Translations under genes and position numbers: made by a program
DNA from: Pseudoalteromonas phenolica
GTDB taxonomy: Bacteria; Pseudomonadota; Gammaproteobacteria; Enterobacterales; Alteromonadaceae
Direction of reading: 5' to 3'
Length of the DNA: 64,000 nucleotides
NCBI RefSeq assembly: GCF_005876835.1
Contig: NZ_PPSW01000001.1
Span: 143,337 to 207,336, forward strand
Shown: positions 1 to 8,732 of the stretch, piece by piece
Position numbering within the stretch: the stretch's first letter is position 1
How the letters are laid out: the number at the start of each line of letters is the position of its first letter
Notes under the pieces: model-generated
The model's input: only the letters and a program-made list of their open reading frames with translations
Databases searched by the model: none
Told to the model about the DNA's origin: nothing

Positions 1-1
1 T

Positions 2-151
2 GTACCTTTTATAGTTAAATTTGTCCATCGCTTGGGTTTTGCACATATAAAGAGCAGAAGAGTATGTGTCATTCGGGTTGAAGCTTACAGATTAGGTGTA
101 GAAAACACTTTAGGAATTTACAAAATGATGAGATTGACGTTTTTCTGGTAA
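2..151 (+). CDS. 3' end of an unidentified gene (partial at left edge)
   Basis: Frame 2 is open from the left edge to a TAA at 149-151, giving about 49 residues rich in Arg, Val and aromatics. It contains the stretches RVCVIRVEAYRLG and LGIYKMMRL. A weak terminator-like hairpin follows at once and the next gene is convergent, which fits the tail of a plus-strand gene that starts outside the window. I do not recognise the family. It could also be a chance open frame, since 50 codons is short. Confidence 0.4.
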   Translation, partial: VPFIVKFVHRLGFAHIKSRRVCVIRVEAYRLGVENTLGIYKMMRLTFFW

Positions 152-154
152 GTG

Positions 155-182
155 GCCTGCCATAAAATGTTAAATGACAGGC
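155..182. terminator. possible bidirectional hairpin between convergent genes
   Basis: GCCTGCCAT at 155-163 pairs with ATGACAGGC at 174-182 with one mismatch. A modest T-rich stretch follows. It sits between the partial plus-strand frame and the DUF2959 gene on the minus strand, so it may end transcription from both. The T tract is weak, so this is tentative. Confidence 0.3.
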
Positions 183-212
183 GATTAATTTGTTTAGTAG
201 GAGGTATAAAAA

Positions 213-863
213 CTAGTTCACTTTATTCTGATTCATTTGCTCAATAAAAGCATTCGAATCGGCAATCGAACGATTCATATCATTGATTAGGTTTTGAATA
301 TCGACTTTCAAAGAGTCAAACTCACCTCGGATCGCCGCGACAGCTTGGGCATTCAGGTTATGCTTTAAATACAGTACATTGTCTTTCAATGAATCTAAAA
401 CAGGCTGCATTTTAGCTTCACTGCGACGCATCGATTTAAGCAGCTTAGAGAACTGCCTTTGTGTTTGCTTTAACTTTTTCTCACTTTCACGTTTTAAATT
501 GGCATTTGAATATTGGCCAAGTTCATCCTGCCATTCATCAAATAATGCTTCGGCGACATCTTCTACTTTATCGATGTTGTTAGAGACATCGCTCGCAGCC
601 GAAAGGCTTGATTCATAATCATCATTCAATTGCTCATAGGCAGTTTGCAATTCGCCACCATCAAAATTAACGAGTGTGGTTAATCTTTCGAGTGCTGATT
701 GAAACTCTTGTTGTGAATTCTGTTGTGACTCTTTTGTGGCTTCGACTCTATCAACTAATATCTCACGTTTGTGAACACCGACTTTTTCCATTGCAGAGTA
801 GTAAACGGTTTGGCACGCGCTGAGGCCTAGGCACAGTGCAGCTGCTATAGCTAAATGTTTCAT
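213..863 (-). CDS. DUF2959 family lipoprotein
   Basis: A 216-residue protein with a lipoprotein signal peptide: a hydrophobic stretch ends in the lipobox LSAC, with Cys17 as the lipidation site. The rest is charged, Gln/Lys/Glu-rich and almost entirely helical, probably long coiled coils as expected for DUF2959. The function of that family is not established. I chose the ATG at 863 over a TTG two codons upstream because it directly begins a normal signal peptide (MKHLAIAAA). It is divergently transcribed from the UPF0761 membrane gene. It is likely an envelope protein anchored in the outer or inner membrane. Confidence 0.85.
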   Translation of the reverse strand: MKHLAIAAALCLGLSACQTVYYSAMEKVGVHKREILVDRVEATKESQQNSQQEFQSALERLTTLVNFDGGELQTAYEQLNDDYESSLSAASDVSNNIDKVEDVAEALFDEWQDELGQYSNANLKRESEKKLKQTQRQFSKLLKSMRRSEAKMQPVLDSLKDNVLYLKHNLNAQAVAAIRGEFDSLKVDIQNLINDMNRSIADSNAFIEQMNQNKVN

Positions 864-950
864 AATCAACCTATTTTATTAACTATCTTGATGTAAATTA
901 TGGGGCGGATTGCTATGATGTGCAAAACGTTTCCTGTTTATTTTATTTCT

Positions 951-1850
951 ATGCAACTGCACTATCAGCAATTACAGTCCAAAGCGAAAGAGTTTTTAGC
1001 GCGTCAACCTAGTTGGTGGCAGCATTATTTTAAGCGCTGCCTAGAAGATCAAATTACCATCAATGCAGGTTACTTGGCTTATGTGACGCTTTTGTCTTTG
1101 GTGCCATTAATTGCGGTCGGTGTGGCAATATTTTCAGCCTTTCCAGGGTTTGAAGATACCCGAGTTGCCATAGAGAACTTCATTTTTACTAACTTTGTCC
1201 CGACTTCAACAGATTCTATTAAGTCTCATATCAGCGCCTTTACGGGTAATGCAAATCAAATGACCGCCGTGGGCATTAGCTTCTTAGCGGCTGTGGCGCT
1301 ATTGCTTATCAGAAATGTAGATACTGCCTTAAATCGCATTTGGCGAGTAAAAGAGAAGCGACCGTTTATGATCTCTTTTGCGATTTATTGGATGGTATTA
1401 ACACTGGGCCCGGTTTTACTAGGAGCAAGTATTGGTGTGACTTCTTACATTGTTTCATTGGTATCGTTTGCCGATCAGGGTATTCCAGGGTTTAGTGGCT
1501 TTTTATTAAAACTTTTACCTTACGCAATTTCCATGGCCGGCTTCATTATGCTCTATACTTTAGTTCCGAATAAGAGAGTTGCTTTTCAAGCTGCGATCCC
1601 TGGTGCTTTGTTTGCGGCATTGTTGTTCGAGCTAACCAAGAAAGGCTTTGCTATGTATATCAGTCACTTTCCTTCTTATGAAGTGATTTATGGTGCATTA
1701 GCAACTGTGCCGATCCTATTTGTTTGGGTCTACTTGTCTTGGATTGTGGTGCTGTTAGGCGCTGAGTTTACTGTGTGTTTAAGCGAAAGGCTTGAGCAAC
1801 AGCAAGCGCCTGAACAACACACTGAGGATAGCCAGCATATAGCACAGTGA
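951..1850 (+). CDS. yihY: YihY/UPF0761 family inner-membrane protein
   Basis: About 299 residues with six predicted membrane segments. It shows hallmark UPF0761 (BrkB-like) stretches such as AYVTLLSLVPLIAV, MTAVGISFLAAVALLL and FPSYEVIYGALATVPILFVW. E. coli YihY was once called RNase BN, but that activity belongs to another gene and the role is unknown. The gene order yihY-(pip)-dtd-fabY mirrors the yihY-dtd-yiiD order of E. coli. The start is uncertain: 951 gives the N-terminus that best matches the family, while 915 has a G-rich sequence upstream. The C-terminal tail is Gln/Glu-rich. Confidence 0.88.
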   Translation: MQLHYQQLQSKAKEFLARQPSWWQHYFKRCLEDQITINAGYLAYVTLLSLVPLIAVGVAIFSAFPGFEDTRVAIENFIFTNFVPTSTDSIKSHISAFTGNANQMTAVGISFLAAVALLLIRNVDTALNRIWRVKEKRPFMISFAIYWMVLTLGPVLLGASIGVTSYIVSLVSFADQGIPGFSGFLLKLLPYAISMAGFIMLYTLVPNKRVAFQAAIPGALFAALLFELTKKGFAMYISHFPSYEVIYGALATVPILFVWVYLSWIVVLLGAEFTVCLSERLEQQQAPEQHTEDSQHIAQ

Positions 1851-1875
1851 GAAAAGCGATAACCTTGGAGGTCTT

Positions 1876-2814
1876 ATGTCTCTCGGTTACGAGTTCAAAG
1901 CGGCGCGTCAAAGCTTTCACCTTGCAGTAGGGCAAGGTGCACAAATTCATGTAGAAGAATACGGGTGCGAGCAAGGTGTGCCTGTTATCGTTTGCCATGG
2001 TGGCCCGGGAGCGGGTCTTGTGCCTGCGATGAGCTGCCTGTTTAATCCACGAAAATACCGCATTATTTTATTTAGTCAGCGGGGCTGCGGTCTCTCTTCC
2101 CCTGATTCACTGGCGCATAATAGTCCAGCCCATTTGGTGGATGACATGCATTTGCTGCTTAATCATCTTGGTATTGAAAAAAGTGTCATTGCAGGGGGAT
2201 CTTGGGGGGCGACATTGGCGCTACTTTTTTATCAATCTCATTCTGAAAGAGTGTCAGGGTTAATACTTTGGGCAAGCTTCCTCGCTGAAACCACCGATCT
2301 CGCTTGGTTGTATGGGCCACATGGGGCGGGTGCGCAATTTTATCCTGAGTTGTATTCAGATTTTAGCCATGGTCTCAAAAGCGAAGCGGAGATCTTACAG
2401 CATTATTATCAGTCTTTGACAGGCACAGATGAACTGGAGCAACATAAAGCAGCACAGTTATGGATGGCTTGGGAATCAAAGTTGGCTTTAGGCGCAAGAG
2501 CCAGACTTGCCAACATTGAACAAGCGCACTGTAATGTTCAGCAAGCAAAAATCATGTGTCACCTCTTCCAAGAACAAAATTTTTCTCAGCTCTGTAATAT
2601 CGCTCAATTTAAAGCGTCGCTTTGTCATCTACCATGCTGGCTTATTCATAGTCGAGATGATTTATTGTGTCGCTATGCCCCCGTACAACGCTTTGCTCAA
2701 AAGCATAAAGCGCAATTTTATGTATTGGAGAATGCTGGGCACGCACAGCGAGAAGGTGACTATATGGATGCCATTATTCGTGCTTCTGACTTAATGCTGT
2801 GTCGTTTGCATTAA
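1876..2814 (+). CDS. pip: proline iminopeptidase-like alpha/beta hydrolase
   Basis: A 312-residue alpha/beta hydrolase resembling family S33 prolyl aminopeptidases, which release N-terminal proline from peptides. Visible motifs are the oxyanion-hole HGGPGAG near residue 41, SQRGCGLSS (the family usually has DQRGCGRS), the nucleophile elbow GGSWGA and a late GHAQRE supplying the catalytic His. A strong GGAGG lies just before the ATG. It starts 25 bases after the UPF0761 gene and is probably co-transcribed. The Asp to Ser change in the DQRG motif could mean altered specificity. No signal peptide is seen, so it is cytoplasmic. Confidence 0.85.
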   Translation: MSLGYEFKAARQSFHLAVGQGAQIHVEEYGCEQGVPVIVCHGGPGAGLVPAMSCLFNPRKYRIILFSQRGCGLSSPDSLAHNSPAHLVDDMHLLLNHLGIEKSVIAGGSWGATLALLFYQSHSERVSGLILWASFLAETTDLAWLYGPHGAGAQFYPELYSDFSHGLKSEAEILQHYYQSLTGTDELEQHKAAQLWMAWESKLALGARARLANIEQAHCNVQQAKIMCHLFQEQNFSQLCNIAQFKASLCHLPCWLIHSRDDLLCRYAPVQRFAQKHKAQFYVLENAGHAQREGDYMDAIIRASDLMLCRLH

Positions 2815-2924
2815 TACCTTTGTTATATCAGGCGTTACACATTCTAAGTGGTAAAGACTTTCGTTTTAGAAAACGGCTAAATTCGGTATATTTAGCACAT
2901 TAAAAATAAAGTTTTGAGAATGAT

Positions 2925-3362
2925 ATGCAGGGATTAATTCAAAGAGTTGCTCACGCAAAAGTAGACGTGTCGGGTGAGTGCGTTGGTGCGATAGGTAAAG
3001 GCATTTTATTGCTATTGGGCGTTGAAAAGCTTGATGATGAGTCTACAGCAGACAAGCTACTTCACAAGGTGAGTAATTACCGCATATTCACGGATGACGC
3101 TGGCAAAATGAATCTCAGCCTGAAAGACATTGAGGGTGAGCTTTTAGTGGTATCGCAGTTTACTTTGGCCGCTGATACTAAAAAAGGCATGCGTCCTAGT
3201 TTTTCGAGCGCGGGTACGCCAGCGCAAGCCGAAGCGTTATACGACTATTTTGTGGCACAGGCAAAGGCCGCGGGTATTAAAGTGCAAACAGGACAGTTTG
3301 CTGCAGATATGCAAGTGAGCTTGTGTAACGACGGGCCGGTCACCTTTAATCTGTCAGTTTAG
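2925..3362 (+). CDS. dtd: D-aminoacyl-tRNA deacylase
   Basis: A 145-residue protein of the usual family length. It recycles tRNAs mischarged with D-amino acids (and glycine on tRNA-Ala) by hydrolysing the ester bond. The two signature motifs, SQFTLAADT and the C-terminal Gly-cisPro NDGPVT, are both present. It follows the pip gene after a 110-base gap. Its 3' end overlaps the convergent spermidine-synthase-like gene by four bases. The start at the ATG near a GAG-type ribosome site gives the canonical MQGLIQRV N-terminus. Confidence 0.95.
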   Translation: MQGLIQRVAHAKVDVSGECVGAIGKGILLLLGVEKLDDESTADKLLHKVSNYRIFTDDAGKMNLSLKDIEGELLVVSQFTLAADTKKGMRPSFSSAGTPAQAEALYDYFVAQAKAAGIKVQTGQFAADMQVSLCNDGPVTFNLSV

Positions 3363-4048
3363 CGGCTTACTGCGATGATGTGATTCAAGTAGTCGGGTAT
3401 GGCAACTTCATTGGGCTTCTTGCCAAAATTGGTGATCAGTCGGTGTTGAAGTTGCTCTAACTGTGAGGGGTGGCTGGAGAGAAAGTTAATAAACAGCCAG
3501 CCGCCTTGATTTAAGCGATTGCGAATACTTTGATAAAACTTATGGTCGAACAAAAAATTCGGCGCATCTTCTTGGCTAAATAAATCTAGAATAATCCAAT
3601 CATATAACGCACTTTTTTGCACAAATCGCTCGGCGTCATCACAGATCAATGCACTGAGTGCATCACCGTCGAAATACTTCTTATAACAGCGGATAACTTC
3701 AGGATCTTTTTCAATCGAGGTGACATGCACGTCTGGGTATTGAGATTCTAAGTAGTTACGGATAGCCCCAGCACCCAGCCCTAACTCTAATACGGTTTTT
3801 GGCGCTGCTAATGGCTGCCAAAGCGTTGCAAGCTGCTGTAAATGTGGAAGTAATAGGCGCGAAGCATCGTCTCTATCAATCACAGATTGTAAAGTGTCGT
3901 TGATTAAGAGCCATCGATACTGTTTTTCTTGGCGCACTTGAATACTGATCTGGCCATGTTTCTGCCAATAAATTAGATGTCCAAAATCGTGGCAGTGAAA
4001 AACAAAGTCGGTGCTCAAAGTGTCAGAGCTTGTGAAAAATTTTTCCAT
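3359..4048 (-). CDS. spermidine synthase-like Rossmann methyltransferase-fold protein
   Basis: A 229-residue protein with a class I SAM-binding core: [10 protein letters not shown] (motif I), SIEKDPEV with the acidic end of strand 2, then DDAERF and [10 protein letters not shown]. This resembles polyamine synthases, but the protein is shorter than SpeE and lacks a clear SpeE N-terminal domain. The substrate is therefore unknown, and it may be a spermidine synthase-like protein without aminopropyl transferase activity. It is convergent with dtd with a four-base overlap of stop codons. Confidence 0.7.
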   Translation of the reverse strand: MEKFFTSSDTLSTDFVFHCHDFGHLIYWQKHGQISIQVRQEKQYRWLLINDTLQSVIDRDDASRLLLPHLQQLATLWQPLAAPKTVLELGLGAGAIRNYLESQYPDVHVTSIEKDPEVIRCYKKYFDGDALSALICDDAERFVQKSALYDWIILDLFSQEDAPNFLFDHKFYQSIRNRLNQGGWLFINFLSSHPSQLEQLQHRLITNFGKKPNEVAIPDYLNHIIAVSR

Positions 4049-4244
4049 AATTACATCATCATAGCTGAGCTTTTCTGTAATGCCAGTGTGTCCACCAAGT
4101 TTTACATTGATTGTTGTTGAAGCAGCGCGAAACTATGTTTTATTTTGCGGTTTTCTAGTATGGTGAGTTTATAAAAACGACACCAAGTTGCCGTTGCTTT
4201 GTTAGTAAATCGACGGCCAGAGATGCATTTCAACAGGAGTAACT

Positions 4245-5138
4245 ATGTTTCAGGTAACTGCGCCACAAAGTAGCGAAGACTGGCAAGCCTATTATCAATT
4301 ACGTTGGCAAGTCTTACGCGCCCCGTGGGAACAGCCTCGCGGCTCTGAGCAAGACGATTTAGAGCAAGAAGCGGAGCATCGTTATATTAAGAATAACGAC
4401 GGAGATGTATTAGCCGTTGCACGTTTGCACTTTAATAACCAACAGCAAGCACAAGTGCGTTATATGGCGGTAGATGAAAAGCACCGAGGTCAACATTTAG
4501 GTAGCCGCTTACTGCATGAACTTGAAAAGGTAGCTTGGCAGCAAAATGCTGATGAACTAGTATTATTTGCCCGTGAACGAGCGCTGTCTTTTTATGAGAA
4601 GCATGGTTATACCGTATTAGAAAAAGCCCACCTTGCATACGGTGACGTACAGCACTGGAAAATGGTAAAACAAAAGCCTTGTGAGCCAGGTTGGTTCCGC
4701 CACCCTGACTGGACGCAGGTACTGCAAAACACATGGCGTGAGTCTATTCCAATCAGTGATGCGATGGGCATTAAAGTTGAAAGCTACACTGACTGGCAGT
4801 TTTCAACTAAAGCAGACTTAAAAGCGAACTTAAATTTACATAACTCAATGTTTGCAGGTTCGGTATACAGCATGGCGACCCTGACAGGGTGGGGCGCGAC
4901 CTATTTGGCGCTTAAAGAGCTCAACCTTGAAGGTAACATTGTATTAGCTGATGCTGAAATCAAATACCTTAAGCCACTCACAACGGCACCAAGTGCGACT
5001 GTGACTATCGCAGATTGTTCGGGCAAATTGCTTGAGTTAGAAACTGAAGGTAAAGCGAAATACTATGTACCAGTGAATGTGTACGATGGCGATAAACTGG
5101 TTGCTAAGTTTGAAGGCTGCTTTGTTGTGCTTCGCTAA
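4245..5138 (+). CDS. fabY: GNAT acetyltransferase fused to hotdog thioesterase (YiiD/FabY-like)
   Basis: A 297-residue two-domain protein. Residues 1-145 are a GNAT fold (VRYMAVDEKHRGQHLGSRLL is the acetyl-CoA binding motif). Residues 150-297 are a hotdog-fold thioesterase-like domain (LHNSMFAGSVYSMATLTGW). The same fusion is E. coli YiiD, which has been renamed FabY for a proposed role in initiating fatty acid synthesis. The position just after dtd matches E. coli. An AGGAG ribosome site precedes the ATG, and a strong bidirectional terminator follows. Confidence 0.85.
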   Translation: MFQVTAPQSSEDWQAYYQLRWQVLRAPWEQPRGSEQDDLEQEAEHRYIKNNDGDVLAVARLHFNNQQQAQVRYMAVDEKHRGQHLGSRLLHELEKVAWQQNADELVLFARERALSFYEKHGYTVLEKAHLAYGDVQHWKMVKQKPCEPGWFRHPDWTQVLQNTWRESIPISDAMGIKVESYTDWQFSTKADLKANLNLHNSMFAGSVYSMATLTGWGATYLALKELNLEGNIVLADAEIKYLKPLTTAPSATVTIADCSGKLLELETEGKAKYYVPVNVYDGDKLVAKFEGCFVVLR

Positions 5139-5153
5139 AATTAAGCGCTAGAT

Positions 5154-5188
5154 TTAAAAAGCCAAGCTACTCGCTTGGCTTTTTATTA
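5154..5188. terminator. bidirectional intrinsic terminator between fabY and pldA
   Basis: GCCAAGC at 5161-5167 pairs perfectly with GCTTGGC at 5173-5179 around a five-base loop. It has an A tract on the left and a T tract on the right, so it can end both convergent transcripts. Confidence 0.85.
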
Positions 5189-5199
5189 TTGGGTAGAAG

Positions 5200-6225
5200 T
5201 TACAATATATCGGTGAGCAATATACCCACCCCAAAACGTTGTATATCGGCATTGTAATCAATCATGCTCTCACCATAGCCGTTAAAGTATTGCGCATATC
5301 CTCTGAGCCTACCCCAAAGCGGGAATGACCAATCTAGCTGTAAAGCACCGCGATTATCGCTGTGAAGGTTATTTCTCACCATGAAACCAAATTCATGATC
5401 GCCCTGACGATAAACGCCACTAAACTCAAAGTAGCCCATATATTTGTATATATCTGGGTTGTCGTCGCCTTTTGCCTCTAAAGCATCTGGTTTATCGTCT
5501 TCAGGCAATCTATACCAAGGCTTAAAACTAAAAACAAACCCTCGGTTTTCCCAAATAAAGTTGGCATACAGTCTGTTCCAAGAACGAGAGTTTGGCTGGC
5601 TGCGACCATTTGACTGATGTGATAAACCGACCACTACGGCCATCTCATCGCCCCACAACACATTCTCATCGTCTAAAAAATTTACCCAAAATACTTCAGG
5701 TTCATAGTTTGTTTCACGAAAGGGTGAAGAGATATCCTTATTATAAAACTGCCAATAGGATTGCAGGGTGAAAGCGGTATAAATGGCCTGATCAGGGTCT
5801 GAAAAGCCGGTATAAACAGGCACTTTTAAAGACAACTGATATTTTACCTCGAAGTTATCGAGTGGCTCACCTTGTTCGTCACTAATTGCTTTTATGCCAT
5901 CAAATGGGCGGTTATTTGGCTGACTAATATAAGATACGGGCAAAATGTAATTACGGTGATGGGGCGTTAGAACATTACGGTTCTTTTGTGTCACACGTTC
6001 GCGGGCCATACGCTGATCGAGTAGGCTGAACTTTTCAGCGGCCTCTAACTTAGAGCACTTTTCTTTAATATCTGCGACTAGAGTATTGTCGTCAGCATTA
6101 ATCAGTTCATTGATGACACATTGTTTAACGAGGTCGATTTCATCTTTTTCCACAGGTGTTTCTGTGGCAAAAGCCACCAATGGAAAAGTAAATAAAATAC
6201 TCAAAGATGTGAGTAGATAGCGCAT
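5200..6225 (-). CDS. pldA: outer-membrane phospholipase A1
   Basis: A 341-residue precursor with a signal peptide ending near VAFA, followed by a beta-barrel protein. It hydrolyses phospholipids that reach the outer leaflet of the outer membrane. The catalytic motif SHQSNGRSQPNSRSWNR carries His203 and Ser205, matching the His142/Ser144 pair of E. coli PldA. About 80 residues precede the barrel, longer than in E. coli. The ATG at 6225 is preferred because AGAGG lies seven bases upstream and it begins the signal peptide; an in-frame start 51 bases upstream lacks both. Confidence 0.93.
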   Translation of the reverse strand: MRYLLTSLSILFTFPLVAFATETPVEKDEIDLVKQCVINELINADDNTLVADIKEKCSKLEAAEKFSLLDQRMARERVTQKNRNVLTPHHRNYILPVSYISQPNNRPFDGIKAISDEQGEPLDNFEVKYQLSLKVPVYTGFSDPDQAIYTAFTLQSYWQFYNKDISSPFRETNYEPEVFWVNFLDDENVLWGDEMAVVVGLSHQSNGRSQPNSRSWNRLYANFIWENRGFVFSFKPWYRLPEDDKPDALEAKGDDNPDIYKYMGYFEFSGVYRQGDHEFGFMVRNNLHSDNRGALQLDWSFPLWGRLRGYAQYFNGYGESMIDYNADIQRFGVGILLTDIL

Positions 6226-6320
6226 GATTGCCTCTTTGTATGCTCCTTTAACAAAACGAGTATACATGAGATGCATGAAGTTAGCGTGAATAAACTAATT
6301 GGGTTGTAAATGAAAAACAA

Positions 6321-6347
6321 GAAAAAGGCTGGCGGCAAAAGCCGCCA
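6321..6347 (-). terminator. terminator of the dapA-dapD-decarboxylase-M14 operon
   Basis: On the minus strand GGCGGC, a TTTT loop and GCCGCC are followed within four bases by a T tract (stem 6331-6336 with 6341-6346). A second hairpin, GTAAGC/GCTTAC at 6355-6383, lies between it and the stop codon of the M14 gene. Confidence 0.75.
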
Positions 6348-6405
6348 TACCTTAGTAAGCGACACTCAATAAAAGGTGCTTACTCTCACGCAATAAGGTG
6401 AAGCC

Positions 6406-7518
6406 TTACAGCTCGAAATAGTTTGTGAAGAACTTATAGAGTTCAGTGCCTTGATTCACGCTGGCCGAAGCAAAATGCAAAATGGTGATGGCATCTGTAT
6501 CTAAAGTGATTTCATGCAATGGCTTTTCTGATAAGTATTGTTCCATGCGTAAAATCTTCGCAATGGTGTCACCGGCTTTAATGTGACTGCCTAGTTCGGC
6601 GTTGTACTCGACCATGCCACCCATAGGGGCATAAAACGCCAAATAGTCATCAAGCATACAGGCATAGCGGGTAATAGGTTTAGGCGTAAACTCAGCACCG
6701 ATAAACGCTTGCTTGTGATTTAGATAACTTAAAATACTTTCGGCATCGAGTTTGGCTTCGGTTAAGTCGATTTTCTCTTGCGAGCCGAGTTCAACGGTGA
6801 AAGCTTCAACCCACACTGGAATGTTGCGGCCCTGCGCTTTGTAGGCTTCGCTTAATTGCCACCAAGGGCAAAAAGTCGCTTCGTCCATCGCGCCATCAAA
6901 TTCATTAGGGATCAACAGTACATGCTCAATGTCAAAGTGGCTGGCACTGGCTTTCGCATATTCAGGACAGTACAAATGTTTGGCCGAGATCGGACCGGTA
7001 TGAAGATCTAATACTATGTCAGCTTCATGCGCTAAACGTTGCAAGGTCACAGCGATCCGTTTGCCGGTATTCACGCGATAAGCGGGTTGATCAAGAAACA
7101 TTTGGGTCTGATCAACAAGCAGCGCGCGGAATTTGCTTTTGATCTCATCTTCTGGCGCGTCTAAATGTTCGTGAACAAATGACTCGATCAGTTTGCTGTG
7201 ATCGTGATACATGCGGTTCCAGTTGGTGCCGGTGATCGGATCAAAACGACCTAAAGTAAACTCCCCCGACTTTTGATTACAGCCGATCGGATTCGCATAA
7301 GGCACTAAGGTGATGTCTGAAGCCAATGTCTGTGTTTTTAGCTGCTCAAGTAATTGGTAAATAACGGCATTACCTTGTACTTCTGCGCCATGCATATTGG
7401 CTTGAATATACACTTTAGGGCCGCTGCCATTGCCTTGTAAACGATACATAGGAATGGTTAAAGGTAAGCCATTGGCAATTTCGCCAACTTGAATATGTTC
7501 TTGGGTAATTGTATTCAT
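6406..7518 (-). CDS. M14-type succinylglutamate desuccinylase/aspartoacylase family protein
   Basis: A 370-residue zinc carboxypeptidase-fold amidohydrolase related to AstE and aspartoacylase, which remove acyl groups from N-acyl amino acids. Zinc ligands are readable as His43 and Glu46 in MHGAEVQG and His173 in LDLHTGP. The likely catalytic Glu is Glu243 in TVELGS. It is the last gene of the riboswitch-controlled operon, eight bases after the LysA-like decarboxylase. DapD in the same operon makes a succinylated intermediate, so a desuccinylase role replacing DapE is an attractive inference, not shown by sequence alone. No signal peptide. Confidence 0.82.
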   Translation of the reverse strand: MNTITQEHIQVGEIANGLPLTIPMYRLQGNGSGPKVYIQANMHGAEVQGNAVIYQLLEQLKTQTLASDITLVPYANPIGCNQKSGEFTLGRFDPITGTNWNRMYHDHSKLIESFVHEHLDAPEDEIKSKFRALLVDQTQMFLDQPAYRVNTGKRIAVTLQRLAHEADIVLDLHTGPISAKHLYCPEYAKASASHFDIEHVLLIPNEFDGAMDEATFCPWWQLSEAYKAQGRNIPVWVEAFTVELGSQEKIDLTEAKLDAESILSYLNHKQAFIGAEFTPKPITRYACMLDDYLAFYAPMGGMVEYNAELGSHIKAGDTIAKILRMEQYLSEKPLHEITLDTDAITILHFASASVNQGTELYKFFTNYFEL

Positions 7519-7526
7519 GGGATCAC

Positions 7527-8732
7527 CTACACTAAATAACTTGCGGCGTTTTGGCTCTCACGCACGCAGACAACTTGGCCTTGCTCAATCACGTATTCAG
7601 CAGGCAATTCATGACATAAAAAGAACGGCATACTTTCGGTATACCCATAAGCACCACATTGACTGAATACCACCCAGTCGTGCTCGTTAATATCGTCAGG
7701 TAGTGAGTGCTTACCTAAACTGTCTAGCGCAGTACAAAGCGGGCCATGTACTAGGAAATCTTGTGATGATGCGCTAGATTGGCGTAATAATTCACCCGGA
7801 AAAGCTTGGTTTGTCACAGCAGGGCGTAATACGTGATTAATACCACCTGCGACAATCAGTTGGTGCTCACCATAATTCAGCTTTTGCTCAACCACAGGGT
7901 TTACATAATGGCCGATTTCACCTACCGCATAACGGCCTAGCTCCATCCACAGTTCTTCAACCCCAGCCGCAGCTTTAATGCTTGCCAGTGCATCGACTAA
8001 TTTAGGCCAAGCGAGGCGATCAGCATCGGGTGTGTAAGGAATACCTAAACCGCCGCCTAAATCTAAAATTTGGCAGGCAAAACCGAGTTGCTCAGCCAAG
8101 TCGGTCAGAGGCGTGACCATTTGTGACCAAAGTTCAGCCAGCTTTTCGGTGCTGAGCATATTGCCCCATTGGAAAATATGCAGGCCAACAAAGTTAAGCG
8201 CAGGGTAGTCTTGAATAGTCAGTTGTTGCCACTCTTCAAGCCCTAAACCAAATGGCGTTAAGCTGTCGCCACCAAGTGGGTTCTTTTCGCCATCGGGCCA
8301 GCGCAATTGTACACGCAGTAGAATGCGCAACTGCACTTGATGTTCTGTCGCAGCTTGGTTTAACCAAGCCACTTGATTTAAGCTTTCTGCCACAAAGGTG
8401 CGTACACCTTGTGACAAAAAGTGTTGGATCTGCTTTTTAGATTTAGCAGGTCCGGTGTTGAGCACACGGTTAGCAGCCACGCCTTGACGCAATACTTGGT
8501 CAAGTTCGCCACTGCTTGCTACGTCAAAGTCAAAGCCCGCTTTATCTAAGGTTTGGATCACCTTAGAAAGTGGATTGGCTTTAACGGCATACCATAACTT
8601 CACCACAGATTGCTCTGTCAGTGGTTTTAAATGCGCGTATAACGCATCTAGGTCATAGACAAAAAACGGTGTGTCGTTCTGTTCACTGATCGCAGTGATA
8701 TGCTGACGTAGCGGTGTGCTCAAAAAGCTCAT
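7527..8732 (-). CDS. LysA-like fold-type III PLP decarboxylase
   Basis: A 401-residue member of the alanine racemase-like/DAP-ornithine decarboxylase superfamily. PLP Schiff-base Lys51 sits in WYAVKANP, the phosphate-binding loop is DLGGGLG at 224-230, and the dimer-site Cys333 is in GPLCTALD, with GAYGY at 360-364. Two LysA hallmarks are altered: the usual HCHIGSQ reads HIFQWGN, and the CESxD motif reads CTALD. It is therefore a divergent relative whose substrate may not be free meso-DAP. The stop of dapD and this ATG share one base (TAATG), implying translational coupling. The lysine riboswitch upstream places it in lysine metabolism. Confidence 0.8.
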   Translation of the reverse strand: MSFLSTPLRQHITAISEQNDTPFFVYDLDALYAHLKPLTEQSVVKLWYAVKANPLSKVIQTLDKAGFDFDVASSGELDQVLRQGVAANRVLNTGPAKSKKQIQHFLSQGVRTFVAESLNQVAWLNQAATEHQVQLRILLRVQLRWPDGEKNPLGGDSLTPFGLGLEEWQQLTIQDYPALNFVGLHIFQWGNMLSTEKLAELWSQMVTPLTDLAEQLGFACQILDLGGGLGIPYTPDADRLAWPKLVDALASIKAAAGVEELWMELGRYAVGEIGHYVNPVVEQKLNYGEHQLIVAGGINHVLRPAVTNQAFPGELLRQSSASSQDFLVHGPLCTALDSLGKHSLPDDINEHDWVVFSQCGAYGYTESMPFFLCHELPAEYVIEQGQVVCVRESQNAASYLV

